DNA of 64,000 nucleotides. It comes from Botrytis cinerea B05.10. Its lineage: Eukaryota > Ascomycota > Leotiomycetes > Helotiales > Sclerotiniaceae. Numbering within the stretch: the first letter of the stretch is position 1; each line of letters starts with the position of its first letter. The position numbers and the translations under genes are program-made. The stretch spans positions 1 to 64,000 of the forward strand of contig NC_037317.1 in assembly GCF_000143535.2 (NCBI RefSeq), read 5' to 3'. Positions 33,670 to 45,885 of the stretch are shown piece by piece. The notes beneath the pieces were generated by a model. The model did no database searches and was not told the DNA's origin. It was given only the letters and a program-made list of their open reading frames with translations.

Positions 33670-34386
33670 ATTGCAGAGCAAATTTCAAATTCTCTCTCCT
33701 CAAATATGACCACTATTGCTCGCGTTGCGGTCTCTAAGATGTCATCAACTCCCTCTCCAGTCAGACAAAAACACTCGGGGTATTTCCGAGATCCAACATC
33801 ATGGGAAATCGCCGCAGCCTCCGTGGTTGTAATGACGTTTCGTGATTTATTCGCATTTCCTCTATTGCTAATGGATCTTCACGCAAATTTTTGTTTGGCC
33901 CAACAAGTATAATGGGCACGCCGGGACATCTCTCACTTTCTCCTTTTACCCACTATATTCGTGTTAGCGGTCGGCTCAGAGGTTCTCAAGATTCACCCAC
34001 TTCTTGTTTGACATTATCAAGCGAGTCCGGCGTATCAATCGAAAATTCGATTAGGATGGCATGTTCTTTTGAGTGTGCGAGAGGCCGTAATCCTTCGTGA
34101 TCTTCCCGAGCAGCTGTATCCCACAATGCCAATTGGATGCTCGTCCCATTCACCCTGCAGTCTGTCACAAAATTTTCATAGAACGTGGGCACCTATTTAA
34201 ATCGTCACTTGCTGTAATTTTAGTCGATGTGTCGAAATCACTCACTTAGTACTGCAAACGAAAGTTAGTAAATAACACAGTGGGAAGATTAGTGGTAATT
34301 TACTGTAGGAAAGTGTTTGATGGCAAAGACACTCAATAACGAAGCTTTTCTACAACCTACATCACCAATTATAACCAGTTTTATAT
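33670..34386 (-). pseudogene. Rho-family small GTPase pseudogene
   Basis: On the minus strand LVIIGDVGCRKASLLSVFAI corresponds to the Rho P-loop (GDGxCGKTSLL) with Lys and Gly positions altered. After an intron comes PTFYENFVTDCRVNGTSIQL, then ALWDTAAREDHEGLRPLAHS for the family's DTAGQEDYERLRPLSY, then SIDTPDSLDNVK. After a stop and frame changes, GPNKNLREDP and ECFCLTGEGVDDI-like fragments appear, the latter corresponding to ECSAxTxxGVxxVF. No C-terminal CAAX box is seen. The P-loop lysine, the switch II Gly-Gln and the frame are lost, so it is inactive. It is a decayed extra copy of a Rho-type signalling GTPase. Confidence 0.8.
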
Positions 34387-34960
34387 AGAGATAGTCTGTT
34401 AGTAGCTACACTTCTCCACAACCCCCACAAAAGAGAAGTCTCTGAAAGCGAGATTTCCCACTGTGAGTCAAACGAATTGGCATACAAACGTCTTCAATAA
34501 TTTAAAACTCCAATAGTACACTGCTGTTGATGGCGATGAATAATCTCGAATCATTCTCAGGATCTATGTCATATCCTCATTTTGTTATGAAGGAGCAGTC
34601 CTAAAGTGTTTCCAACATACCGTCGCATAACATTCGGGCTTTGTTGCGCCATGGAGAGCTGTACGTTGTATTAGAAATGAGAAGATTGGTTGAGGAGGGG
34701 AAGATTTTGTTGAGACTGTGATGTTTAAGTTAAAAGGGGACGTTCAAGAATAAATAAGAGATGGTGGGTTGGCTGGGTGATCGAGAAGGAAGACTTAATT
34801 TATTCCCGATGGCTGTATGTGGCCAATGGCCCTGTATAATTCCACTTATAGCTATACTTATTTGGATAGAAAATGGTATTCTTGAGGTTTCAGAAATTGC
34901 AAATATCATGAAGATCTGCTGATGACAGGTTGCGAATTGATTTACTGAATGAGGAGAATG
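34387..34960. other. Upstream flank of the Rho pseudogene
   Basis: May hold the lost first exon of the Rho copy, but no start could be identified. No other feature. Confidence 0.35.
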
Positions 34961-34965
34961 TGCTA

Positions 34966-35843
34966 ATGTAGTTTATCAGCATGTGGCTCATATCATCATA
35001 TGGCCCATCTCAAAATACATATAAAATTCGTTTGTACATAACCGTACACTTTCTTTATTTATTATTATAATTTGATTTTTTTTAAAAAAATATTATAATT
35101 ATTTATATAAATAATAGGAATTTCTAATTAATTCTTAAAAATCTAATTTTATATAATAGTTATTATAGAAATAATTTTTTTGTAATGAAAATCATAACAA
35201 TTTTACTTCTTTTTTTGATATAATAAAAATATAAAAGTAAGAACTAACGTAATTTAACACCGAATAGGCCATATCACCGAGTGAGCCACTTCAAAATATA
35301 TCAAAATCAGCCTTTTACAAATATTTATATTTTAATAATTGATCAATATTTTTTAAAAAAGAAAAGAGATTTCTTAATAAAAAGAGATTTCTTATACAAA
35401 TATTTAACTTTTATATGCAAATTTGTATTATATTCTATAAAAATCAAAAATTGTTACAATTTTCGTTACAAAAATATCATTTTAATAATAACTCCTATAT
35501 TAATTAGAATTTTGAAAAATAAATTAGATTTTTACAATATTTATATAATTAAATTTCACCATTTCAAATTTTATAAAATTATATTATTAAATGAAGAAAG
35601 TGCACAATTATATACAAACGAATTTTGTATATATTTTAAAATGGCCCACTTAGTGATATAGCCCACTCAGTGTTAAACTATGTTATATTTTTGAATATTT
35701 GAATTTTTAATATTATTAATTACGCTTTTGTTTTCAGTAAATATTGATTGGTTATTAAAATATGAATATTTTAGAAAGCTTGATTTAGGTGATTTTCGAA
35801 ATAGATTATATACTGATATAAATCATATGCTGATAAACTATAT
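34966..35843. mobile_element. 437-family MITE containing another member
   Basis: Ends ATGTAGTTTATCAGCATGTG and the inverted CATATGCTGATAAACTATAT are flanked by TA (34964-34965, 35844-35845). Length is 878; taking out the inner element and its TA leaves 439, the family size. Sub-terminal homology to the inner copy (AAATTCGTTTGTACATAA..GTACACTTTCTTTATTTA) shows they are the same family. Confidence 0.8.
35247..35683. mobile_element. 437-bp MITE, uninterrupted copy
   Basis: Ends ACGTAATTTAACACCGAATA and the inverted CCCACTCAGTGTTAAACTATGT, with TA on each side (35245-35246, 35684-35685). Exactly 437 bases and AT-rich. A 126-codon open frame inside is I/K/F/N-rich and looks like chance in AT-rich DNA. 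It is inserted within an older member. Confidence 0.85.
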
Positions 35844-36110
35844 TAGGGGTACCTAATAAACCTACAGATTACGTGACTTCGTGGCCCTTAAATAAGACTC
35901 TTTTCGCGCTAACTACGTAACGATAAATTTTAAGAATGTTTAATGTACAATTTGTTTTTCATATTTGTAATGATTTCTTTAAATATATTTCACGTAATAT
36001 TTTCTTTGCATTTCTGATATGTAATGATTCGATTTATTTCAAGTTTCCTTCTAATAAATTATTCATCTAGCTTTAAGTATCTTAGTCACACACGCGACTC
36101 TCTTGTTTTA

Positions 36111-36463
36111 AGGGTCCATTCGGATCGATTTTTTAAGCGATGTAGAGCTATATTTGTTAGCAATATAGATCTAAGTGAGTATTTATTGAATGCAAATATT
36201 GTTCAACAATTTATATTGATAATAAAATTAAAAAAAAGTGATTTGTCGAATGCTTATATTGAATTACAAAAAGCTACAAAATGTGAATTTACAAAATTTG
36301 AAAATTTATATAATAGCTTTGCTAAGTTTTGTTAAATCTGTAATGCAATTTTTATTAGTATTTAATAATATTTGTTAACATTTGTTATTCTATATTTTGT
36401 AGATCTACAAAATTTAGATTAAATTATTAGTCAACAAATTAAAAAAACGATCCGAACGGGCCA
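36111..36463. mobile_element. 353-bp MITE, TIR GGGTCCATTCGGATCG type
   Basis: Left AGGGTCCATTCGGATCGATT and the reverse complement of right CGATCCGAACGGGCCA match over about 25 bases, ending in A/T runs. TA flanks both ends (36109-36110, 36464-36465). An overlapping 103-codon frame covers much of the interior but has no recognisable similarity. Confidence 0.7.
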
Positions 36464-36753
36464 TAAACATTTAAGAAATCTTATATTTATCTTTCTGTTC
36501 TTTTCCTTCTTTTTTAAATTTAAGTTTAAAGAATAAATTTCCAGAATCTAAGCATGTTAGACTTAATAATAGTTAGTTATAACTAATAATTTGAGGGAAA
36601 TTATAGAAAATACTAGACGCGGGACTCACTCCTATATCACTCAGATAAGCCTCTTAATATCAAGGACTATAGTTAAATGAATACAATTCAACTCTTTGAT
36701 CATTAAAAGAGATCGCAATAAGAAGACAGCTGATAGTATTTTCCCAAAACACC

Positions 36754-36816
36754 TCAATGCAACCTGACAATCTGCTCGTGTAATTTTCTATTTGCGTCCT
36801 CAAAAGCCTCGCCAAA
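36754..36816 (-). pseudogene. Severed C-terminal end of the HET-domain gene
   Basis: Minus-strand codons GEAFEDANRKLHEQIVRLH then TGA (36756-36754) directly abut the retrotransposon. With the element and one CCAAA copy removed (6444 bases, a multiple of three), these codons continue the HET frame from the other side without interruption. The string also resembles the usual end of long HET proteins (GE...GE...). It is no longer connected to its gene. Confidence 0.85.
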
Positions 36817-36965
36817 TGTCAAGGCACGGGTAAAGACGTATATTGTACCATAAGGGTGGAAGAGCTATGGAAGAGTGAGGCCCTACTTATAGGAAGCAGG
36901 GCACGCTAGTAGTCCGTGCCTAAGGCACGAAGGCAACTACAGAACATGTAGTTGGCGCCGTGACA
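36817..36965 (-). repeat. 3' LTR of the chromovirus
   Basis: 149 bases, TGTCAAGGCACGGG...GGCGCCGTGACA on the plus strand. It differs from the 5' LTR at five positions only, all within the first 33 bases on this strand. A purine-rich stretch (minus strand GAGCGGGGGGTAC) adjoins its inner edge, as a polypurine tract should. Confidence 0.93.
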
Positions 36966-37199
36966 GTACCCCCCGCTCAAGGCGATTGGTTCACGATCGC
37001 AATATAAATTAATCTAAGATAACAAAATAACACTAAAATATTCTAATCCCCATTACCAAATGAAAATGAACCTCCTTATAAATAGTTGTTAATTAACAAA
37101 GCTTTTTAGATCTGTCTTGGCCTCGTTTCGAGGTTGTGTTTGATATAGATACTAATGAAGGGTTAAGAAGATTAGAAGCAATAGATCTTTTGAAACCTA

Positions 37200-40100
37200 C
37201 CTAGGCGGGAAGATCTGGTTTGCCTGGATTTGCTAGATGGAAGGCAATGATCATGTTTTCCTGACCACGGAGGTCTTCGGCGGATTGCTAGAACGCTGGG
37301 TGATGTTTCCATTTAATTTGATAATGAAATCCGTTCTTATTGTGGCAATCAAGGATTTCTTCGAATTCCCATCATTCAGTTTCCTCATATATTTCGTTAT
37401 CCCTTTTAAGGACTCGGTTTTGGTTCCTGTGTGACTCTATGACGTTTATAATATCTTGGCCCGGTAATCCTGGTGAGCAGTGGAGTGGTCGGAGTAGTGA
37501 GTTGTGGAATACTGGGAAGATTTTGAAGTTAGCTGGGAGTTGGAGCAGGCAAGCACGTTTGTAAATCTTGAGAACCTTATAAAGGCCATCCCATTTGTCA
37601 TCACCTTTTTTCATCGGTCGATTGGTTTTCATGTTCTTTATACTCACCCATACTTTATCACCTTCCTTATATAAAGGGGTATCCGAACGGGTTTTGTTGG
37701 TATAGTCCTCGTATCTCTGAATCGATTGAACTACAAGTGCCTTCAATTTCGTTAAGATGAGATCAAATCGATTTGCAACCTCATTGGCCTTAAGGAACTC
37801 TCGTTTCCTTTAATAAAACAGATTTGGTGGAACAGATATAGATAGCTCGATGCCGAGATGTGGGTGGAAACTGTAGTTAGCGAAGAATGGGGAGATGCCG
37901 GTGGTCTCCGACGTGGTATTGTTCAATGCAAATTCTACGAGTGGAAGCCAATCAGGCCAATCATTCTGATAGAAGTTCATAAAAGCTCGTAGGTATTATT
38001 CGACCATAGCATTAATCCTTTCTGTCTAACCGTCGAACTCGGGATGGAATAAGGAAGATCGTTTCAGGGCAATTGACAATCGCTCGGATAAATGCTTCCA
38101 AAATTCAGAAACGAATTGCGAGCCCCTGTCGGATACGATATTATCAAGGGCACCATATAGATAGTAGATTTTTTCAACAAATCTATCCGCAAGCTTTTCT
38201 GTGGACAGTTCTACAACCAGTATAAAATGATGCATTTTGGTTAGGCGGCAGACGACTGTGATAATGTGTTGATACTTCTTTCCATGGCGTTCACTAACTA
38301 ATAGTAGTGTAATATAGTCAATAGAGATATCAGATCAGGAACGGAACAGTACTGGTAGGGGTTTAAGGAATCTAGATGCGGCAAGGTGGGAAGCTTTTGT
38401 TCGAAAGCAGAGTTAACAAGCCTATACAAATGTCTCGATCTCCCTTGATATATTAGGCCACCAATACATACAGAAAACAAGATCGATAGTTTTGACGCAG
38501 CCCGAATGTCCAGCTGGTCCAATTGAATAGATTCGATATATAATCTGCATACGAAGTTCGGTGGAGGAAAGAACAAAAAAGCGGTTGCAATAAAAGATCT
38601 TTCTATTTATTAGTTTACAATCTTGTAAGGCGATTCGAAGGTCCTTACAAATGCTTAGCAGCCAATGGCGAGCAAAGGGATTCCGAAGTATTATATGTAT
38701 AGTAATAACCAGCTTGGATAATTCGTATACCTTATTGATGAGGTCGTCGATCGGCTTGTCGGTATCGGGGATGATTATACCCATTGGGGCTATAGTCAGG
38801 TCTAGATCACTGTTCGCCTATCAAATGATGTCTTTGAATGTAGCAGTATCAAATACTCTCTCTGGGAGGATTGTCTGTAAGCGGTTCTTGATTCGGTCGT
38901 TGTTAGGGTCGGCGTGTGCTGGGCGATCTTCCGCTCTGTGGCTCAAAACGTTGGGGCGAATGGCTTTATGGCCAGATCGGTATATAATACAAAAGTTGAA
39001 TCCAGATAAGAATTCAGCCCATCTAGTCTGCCGTTGATTTAACATCTTCATGAACATAAAGTATTCAAGGTTTTTATAATCAGTGATAATCTCGAATAGC
39101 TCCTGAGCTTCATACAATTCTGGTTTCCATTCTTTTAAGGACTTTATAATAGCCAGGAGCTCTTTGTTGTAGATCTCATAGTTGCATTCAGCAACGTTAT
39201 ATTTTGATGAGAAGTATGCTATCGGGTGTAGGCGCCCTTCATCATTATATTACGAAAGGATGCTACCTGCAGCCCAATCGGAAGCATCGGTCTCAACGAT
39301 TGTACAGCGATTGTAATCAAATATGGTAAGGATCGGGACGGAGGAGAAAGCGTTCTTCAATATCTTGAAGACATTGTTCTGATCAAAAGTCCAATCCCAT
39401 ATCTATTCCTTTTTTAAAAATCGATTAAGGGGTTCTACGATTCTGGAGAAATTACAAATGAAATGTTGGTAAAAATTAGCAAATCCAAGGAAGCGTTAGA
39501 AATCTTTGAACTTAATTAATGATTTCCACTCGAATATAGTACTAATCTTTTCCAGATCCATTTCTATGTCTCCAAAAATAATAATCAAACCGAGGTACTT
39601 AGTTCTCTTCGTTTCGAATTTGTATTTATCAATATCAATCTATAATCCAGTATTAATTAATTGTTGAACCATTTCACAAACATATTATCTATGATTTGTA
39701 ACGTTCTCAAAATAGATTAGAATATCATCCAAATACGTCATGCAAATCCTATCCAGAAGATTAAAAAGAATATAATTGATATAATTCTGGAATAAGGCAG
39801 GCACATTGCAGAGTCCAAAGGGCATCACCAATAATTTGAATAGATCAAAGTGAATAGTGAAAGTGGTTTTCTATTCATAGCCTTCTACAATCTATAGTTT
39901 GTTGAAAGCGGCGATGATATTAAATTTGATATAGATTTTTGTATAACAAAGAGTATCAAGAGTTTCCTTAATCAATAGTAAGGGATATCGATTCTTAATG
40001 GTAATATTGTTTAGATTGTAATAGTTTTAATAGATTCAAACACCTCCTTTAAGTTTGGCAGTTAGAAGGAATAGGATAGCCGATTGGAAACGAGATTCTT

Positions 40101-41433
40101 AAATAAATCCTTTATTCAAATTGTTATTGAACTATTGATGAATAATTCGAAGTTTGGTTGGGGATATTGGACAGCCTTTATTATATAATAATTCTTTATC
40201 TAATATAATCTCAATCTTATAATCTCAAAAGTGTTGTAATGGAAGTTTATTTATTAGGGATGGTAGGAACTCTGGATATAGATTGCAGAGCTAGGGAGGT
40301 AGCTTATCTTGGATCTCTATAATGGAAGAAACAGATCGATCCGTTTTTTCCATGAACTTATTGATATCGCTATTTATTAAGTTATAATGCAATTGAACAG
40401 TATCTCCTATTATCATATGATATAGCTTGTAAGCTTTGTCCAATTCATCCCAGAACACTTTTGTGATATAAGTATTTAGGCTTTTATAGAATTAAATAAA
40501 ATTATTAATTATAAAGAACTTTATATTTTACATTTCAAATCGAATACCTTACAGAATATCGAATGATTCATTTATAGAGCTCGATAGTATTGATATATAT
40601 AATAAGGGTAGGATGTTTTTATTCCGTAATGGTTTTTTATATATTCTGAAGTCGGCAATTATTCGAGCTGGGGCTAGTTTTAGGACTAATTGATTTGGGA
40701 TCATTTTAACTCGGATTTCCGCTTCACCACTGATATAACAAATGTGATATGGATTCGATTTGAATAGAACTTTAGGATTAATAATATCGAGATTTCTCTA
40801 AGCATTTTGAATCTCAATATATTTGAGAATCGTGAATTGATCTCGAAATAATAACAAAGTATTCTCATAACTTTCATTGGTGATTTCTTTTATAAAAACT
40901 AATTTCGGAGCGAGCTTTTGTAAGAATGATTTAAAATCGATTGATACAATTTTGTGATTTTCTTATAAAATTATCTTATAAGTATTAGTAATATCGAAGA
41001 TAGTGATTGTTATAATGCTAACAGAACAGTAGTATTTCGAGTAATATATAGATATAAATCTGAGTGTCATCACTAATCAATCGATGTTGAGGTTGTAACA
41101 CTGAAGCCATAAGAAACCAAGGATTATAGGATCTACAATTGATAAAGTAATGATATAGAACAAACCGATCTCCCTATAATCATTGATTTGTATATTTAGG
41201 AATGTATACTGCGATAGAATATCGAAGGGTTTTTTATCGATTAAAAATAAATAATGAATATAAAGAAAAGGGTATATAGGGATATAAAACTCGGAAATGA
41301 CTTTCCTATTAATAAAGCTATAACCCATAGCTCCATTATTTATGAGATTAATAAACGGGATGATTATATTAGGCGCAAGAGAGATTTCTATTGAGATTCT
41401 AAAAGATTTGCTATTTATTGATCTAAAATACAA
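37200..41433 (-). pseudogene. Chromovirus pol: protease, RT, RNase H, integrase, chromodomain
   Basis: From right to left on the minus strand: a retropepsin-like block near 41340 (LINNGAMGYSFINRKVI, with the active-site Asp now Asn); RT with YLDDILIYFENV at about 39721-39735; RNase H with FMKMLNQRQTRWAEFLSGFN and IIYRSGHKAIRPNVLSHRAED (38900-39060); an integrase zinc region (GHSGCVKTIDLV..YWWPNISREIETFV) near 38430-38520; core DNIVSDRGSQFVSEFWKHL (38130); C-terminal VFHNSLLRP (37450); and a chromodomain (EFEEILDCHNKNG, YQIKWKHHPAF, then a stop) at 37240-37370. Several stops fall inside each domain. It once made the enzymes for reverse transcription and chromatin-targeted integration. Confidence 0.88.
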
Positions 41434-41499
41434 AGAATCCCTAGATATAATCGATCTTTTAATCTATAAAGGTAAATTTCCTATAAAGGATCTCAATTC

Positions 41500-43000
41500 G
41501 CAACTATAAATCGAGGTTAATCTTTTAACATACCCAGCTATGGAAATAAGCTTCCGCTTTTTTTCAAATAAACAGAACCCTCAATGTACCCTCCTAGATC
41601 AACTTTTTGGGTAAGGCTAGGGGGAATTGGAGAGGTATAGTATAATAGCGTGGACGAGAAACGATTGGCAGATAAGAACGGATTCTGGTACAAGAGGGCA
41701 GTGGCATTGCAATACAATCCGGGGTCTTGATATTGATTGGTTACTGGGATATGATTGGTATAAGAGGTGTATCTCATATTAGCATTAATATTAATATTAT
41801 ACTTTATATCATTGGCTTGTTTCTCTTTGCAATTGCTTTTAATATAACCGAGCTTTTTGTAATAAAAACAAAGGCCGAGATCAATATATTACTCTCGAGT
41901 ATAACGAGATAAGGAACGCTAATCTTGGCGAGTAGTATCCAATTATATAGAATTGTTAAAGAGATCCAATGTAGAAAGGGTTGCAATAGGAGCCTGCTTT
42001 CTATCATGAGGTTTCAATTGATTACGGTTGAAATTGGTACCTTGGTTCTTTTATTAGCTATCGAGGTGAGTCTTTTTTTCCAAATCATCGTATATATCTT
42101 GCCATTAGATTATCCATACATCGATATTAGTAATAGAGGGTTTATTAGAGTGGTTAATTGAAGTATCGATCAATTTCTGGGAAACCTTAAGTTTAAGATT
42201 AGCGATTTGTTGTTTAGTGGTTTTTTTGTATTTTATAGCAAACTGTTTGAACTCGGTAATGAAATTATTAAACGGGATTTTCTTCATTTTGCACTTATCA
42301 TAATCCATAAAGGCTTTTCATAAAAGATTAAGAATCTAATATTGCTTATTCAATTCATATTAGATACTCATAACGATACACTATCCGGAGGGCTAAAGGT
42401 TGAAATCATACAGATTATCAATAATTACATCGAAGTATATCTGATTGTTTGTATAAATAGAACCAAAAAGCAGGTTAATAAGGAATGTAATCTTTTGAAA
42501 TTTCGATTCGTTTTTGTAATTGATGATTAAGTAATAATTTATTGTATTATAAAACGCTATATATTGATTCTAATATTTTATAATGTTTTATTTAATACTA
42601 TTAAACTTTTCGAAAGTAGTGAAATACTTTCGATGAAGCAGGATTTACGGGTTATTACAAATGGTAAATTTCAATATCTTAATTGTATCTTTCAATTTGA
42701 CAATCTTCGATTGGGCGTTGGTGATTTGGGTTTTCGTTGTAGTGGTTTGAGCTTATAGTGAACTTGTAATTGATTCGATCAATTCAAATACAACTTAAGC
42801 AGTTACGAAATGTATAGTGTTTGGATTGTTGAACAAATCTGTGAATGAAGAGATATCAGTTTCGGTGGAGTTGAGAATATGGTTTAAGAAAAGGAATTGT
42901 GGGGATAGATTAGGTGCAGGTGCTTGAGCGGCTATTTTTAGGACACTTTCAAGATTGCAAAGCAACCCTGCAAAGTTTTTAAACAATAGTGATTAGGGTG
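41500..43000 (-). pseudogene. Chromovirus gag region, degraded
   Basis: This is the position of gag between the 5' LTR and the protease. Short minus-strand frames remain (for example near 42105-42308, FITEFKQFAIKYKKTTKQQIANL, typical of a capsid-like helical region). No complete zinc knuckle could be read. Called mainly from position. Confidence 0.6.
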
Positions 43001-43106
43001 TATGGCGGGCTAATGGTGGGTATGATCAGCGCGATCGGGATACAACGTCGATAGAGTTTTTAATTAAAATGAAGTTGTGATAGTTTCTTATGAAGATGGT
43101 ACAAAC

Positions 43107-43255
43107 TGTTAAGGCATGGGTAAAGATGTATATTGTATTATAAGGGTGGAAGAGCTATGGAAGAGTGAGGCCCTACTTATAGGAAGCAGGGCACGCTAGT
43201 AGTCCGTGCCTAAGGCACGAAGGCAACTACAGAACATGTAGTTGGCGCCGTGACA
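43107..43255 (-). repeat. 5' LTR of the chromovirus
   Basis: 149 bases, TGTTAAGGCATGGG...GGCGCCGTGACA on the plus strand. Relative to the other LTR it carries five C-to-T changes, confined to the edge facing the interior; the outer ~115 bases are identical. It supplies the new stop codon (43210-43212) of the truncated HET frame. Confidence 0.93.
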
Positions 43256-45172
43256 CCAAACATGATTCCATCGACATAACATCTTCCAATAAAATCGTAT
43301 TCAACTGGGTTATCAACCCGTTTCTTAATGGTAAATGGCATTTTCCCTCCATAGAATATCCAAATCTCGTCTCCAGGCTTTGTTTCTCGATTTCCAAGTC
43401 CTATTGCGCCTTTTTCTGTAATAAAAAATGAAGCATCTTTCACCATACGCCATATTGTCTGTCGAGCAGCATTGGGAGGTGGCCGTCCACTTGTAGCAAA
43501 TGCAAAAGCATCATGAGCATCACCAGAGGAGGCTCGTGATAGTACCCAATCCTGGTCATTCCGGACAAAATCTCCAATGAGCATCCGACCAAAAGCCTGC
43601 TGCCGATCAATTCCAGAGCTGCAGTTCGCAAGAACAGCCCATGTAGACAAAGTCTGAACGAGTTTCTCATTGGATATATTCTTACTTGGTGCATACTGTG
43701 GTCCCTCAACAAATTTTATGGTATCGACTAGAATCCCTTTCAGCGATAGCACCATTTTTGTCTTTGCAGCGGAATTCAGCAAGAGCTCCCGGTCCATCGG
43801 GCGGTCGTTTGCTGCATTATAATGAGGATATCCATGCAATGGGTAGTACCCCTCGCTGTTACTTGGACAGGCTTTCAAGTCTAGGGCCCAATGGGGTATC
43901 CCAGGTGTTGGATCTTCTAGTATTCGGAGTTCCATGGCAAGTGGTCGCAAATCTGATTCGCATGATATCAAATCGATGGTATTTGACGCATAATGCGTTG
44001 CAACTTCGACCTGTAACAGGTGTAATTAGCATATGCCTTGATGGACGGTTTCATACGACCCAGGTGCTAATTCTGATATGGTGATTATAATACATGTCAT
44101 ACTGAGTGTAGGAATTAATATCGGCAAACAGAGTGCTAACTTACTATATTGACGTTAGTTGCAATACTCGTTACCCAAGAAACAGTCTCCAAATTTCCTT
44201 CGACGTAAAAACAAATAGCGAGAAAGACTTACCTTTGTAATCGCAGTCTCCCATATTTGGCAGCTGTCCCTTTTCTATCAAACCCAGAAGCGCAAAAACT
44301 TTGTCTCGCGGGTCCGTTGCCCCTCTCATACGCCATCTTATCATCAAATCGAGAGGATATCGGTCTCTCTGGTATTTGGTGCTGGTTATCCATATCACCT
44401 GGCACATCAAGTCATCCAAGAAATCGAGATTGGTTTTACTCAAGACATAATGAATAGGTGTGGGTCTAGTACCAGATATCCAATTTTCTGATGCCTGGCT
44501 CAATACATTCCACTCCAAATGCAACGGGCCCCAGACTAAACACAAATTTGGCGGGAGAACAGCTTCCTGCACAGTCCAGATTCGAGTCCACCACAGATTT
44601 TCAGAATTAGAAATAGACCTTAACGCCCTCATGGCGCGTTTGAAATGATCTAAAGACGCAATAAAAGTGGGAACCGGGACTTCTTTGTCATCTTCAACTT
44701 CTGATAGAATCGCCATGTATTCACAAAATTCCAACCCCGCTTTTGCGTCAGTCAATTCAATATCATCTCGGATCTCCCCCATCCAGGCTAAACATCTAAG
44801 TGACAGGCGATATATGTCAAGCATCATCTGAACTTGCCAAGATTTCTCGTCCGGGTCATCCTGATTGATGCATATCTGGTCGATCCATAACGTCCTAACT
44901 GAATTTCGTAGCCTGAGGTTACAGAGAGCATTATGCAAATTTTTGGTAACTTCGAACTTCGTTCCCGCAATCCATATGGTGTCCTTTTCAGTACCCTGGC
45001 CTCCCCAGACGTACGATAGTGCTTCATACTGCGGGCGAGTCGAAAGAGACACAACGTAAGTATCGCATTTAATGGCCGCATTATCAACTCCACTAACGTT
45101 AGGAAGGAGCTTTAGCAGTCGAACTTCATCCCGAAAAATTGTGGTGTAAATATGAGATGATAATGTGATCAT
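43256..45172 (-). pseudogene. HET-domain (heterokaryon incompatibility) protein, 3' end displaced by a retrotransposon
   Basis: The N-terminal HET domain has its usual blocks: YEALSYVWGG (about residue 50), LWIDQICINQDDPDEKSWQV (about 95) and an IYRLS..CLAWMGE block. Exon 1 is 45172-44233; a short exon around 44139-44060 (VSTLFADIN) and a long exon 44010 onward follow, with the middle splice sites uncertain. The frame reaches GRCYVDGIMFG, then enters the LTR and stops after about 13 LTR-encoded residues. The true last 19 codons lie at 36754-36816. HET proteins act in non-self recognition and trigger cell death after fusion of incompatible hyphae. The displaced tail is short, so a near-full-length product could still be made; whether it functions is unknown. 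No RIP-type stops were seen in the HET body. Confidence 0.88.
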
Positions 45173-45885
45173 TTTGAGATAATCTCAATGATAAATCTTG
45201 ATCAAGTATGTAACTTCTATGTGAATACACTTTGTTGGTCGGTACGAACTATTATGCCAACAAAGTTTTGGCAGTCAGCACCATTAGTTGTCAATTCTGA
45301 CAGTGAAATGATGACTTCGCAAAAGAAGGATACATTCACCATCCAGGGTTGGATTAAGGATTAACTTATTACAAAAGCATATTTTTGTTTTTCCGTCGGT
45401 AGACAAGGGTGAATACATAAGTGGGGGAAACTCCTTCTACTAAATAATACTGGGCCGTTATTAGTTCTAACGATTGATCTGGTGAATTTTGATACGTGTT
45501 TGGTAATCTAGTGAAAAAAGTCCCTCTGATGATGTACGTACTGGTGAGACATTGCAAACGTTGATTTAGGGATATCTCTCGAAACCTTAGTTCAAACATC
45601 TTGAGAATTCTTACAGCAGTTTATTAAAGATTTGATAGTAGATTGATTAAATCTAATATCAAATAATTGCAGAATGAATTTATTGAGAATTTAAAAGGTC
45701 AAGTGTTCCATTAATTCATCTACCCACAAGTGGCCCTGAGTAATTATTACCTCGAATTAGGTTTGAAGAACTTATTGACACTACACTCTCAAAGGATTCG
45801 TAGAACATCGCTAATCAAGAGATTATTTTCTCATAAAGAAATTGTTATTATTGATATGATTTGGTTGATCTGAAAGGTACTGTGA
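45173..45885. other. Intergenic, no supported gene
   Basis: Probably the HET promoter and the 3' flank of the quinone reductase gene. One 76-codon minus-strand frame (45369-45599) resembles nothing. Confidence 0.45.

Larger units (their letters stand above)
36817..43255 (-). mobile_element. Ty3/gypsy chromovirus, complete but RIP-inactivated
   Basis: A 6439-base LTR retrotransposon in minus orientation: LTRs of 149 bases at both ends, flanked by a CCAAA duplication (36812-36816, 43256-43260). Reading leftward from 43255 the order is 5' LTR, gag-like region, protease, reverse transcriptase, RNase H, integrase, chromodomain, polypurine tract, 3' LTR, which is the Ty3/gypsy order. Many stops and frame breaks, mostly of C-to-T or G-to-A type, make it non-autonomous. 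It inserted into a HET-domain gene in the same transcriptional orientation. Confidence 0.95.

Noticed and set aside
35281..35661. 126-codon plus frame
   Set aside because: Located within a MITE; composition is I/K/F/N/Y only, as expected by chance in AT-rich DNA.
36024..36335. 103-codon plus frame as a gene
   Set aside because: It spans the border of the 353-bp MITE and has no recognisable domain.
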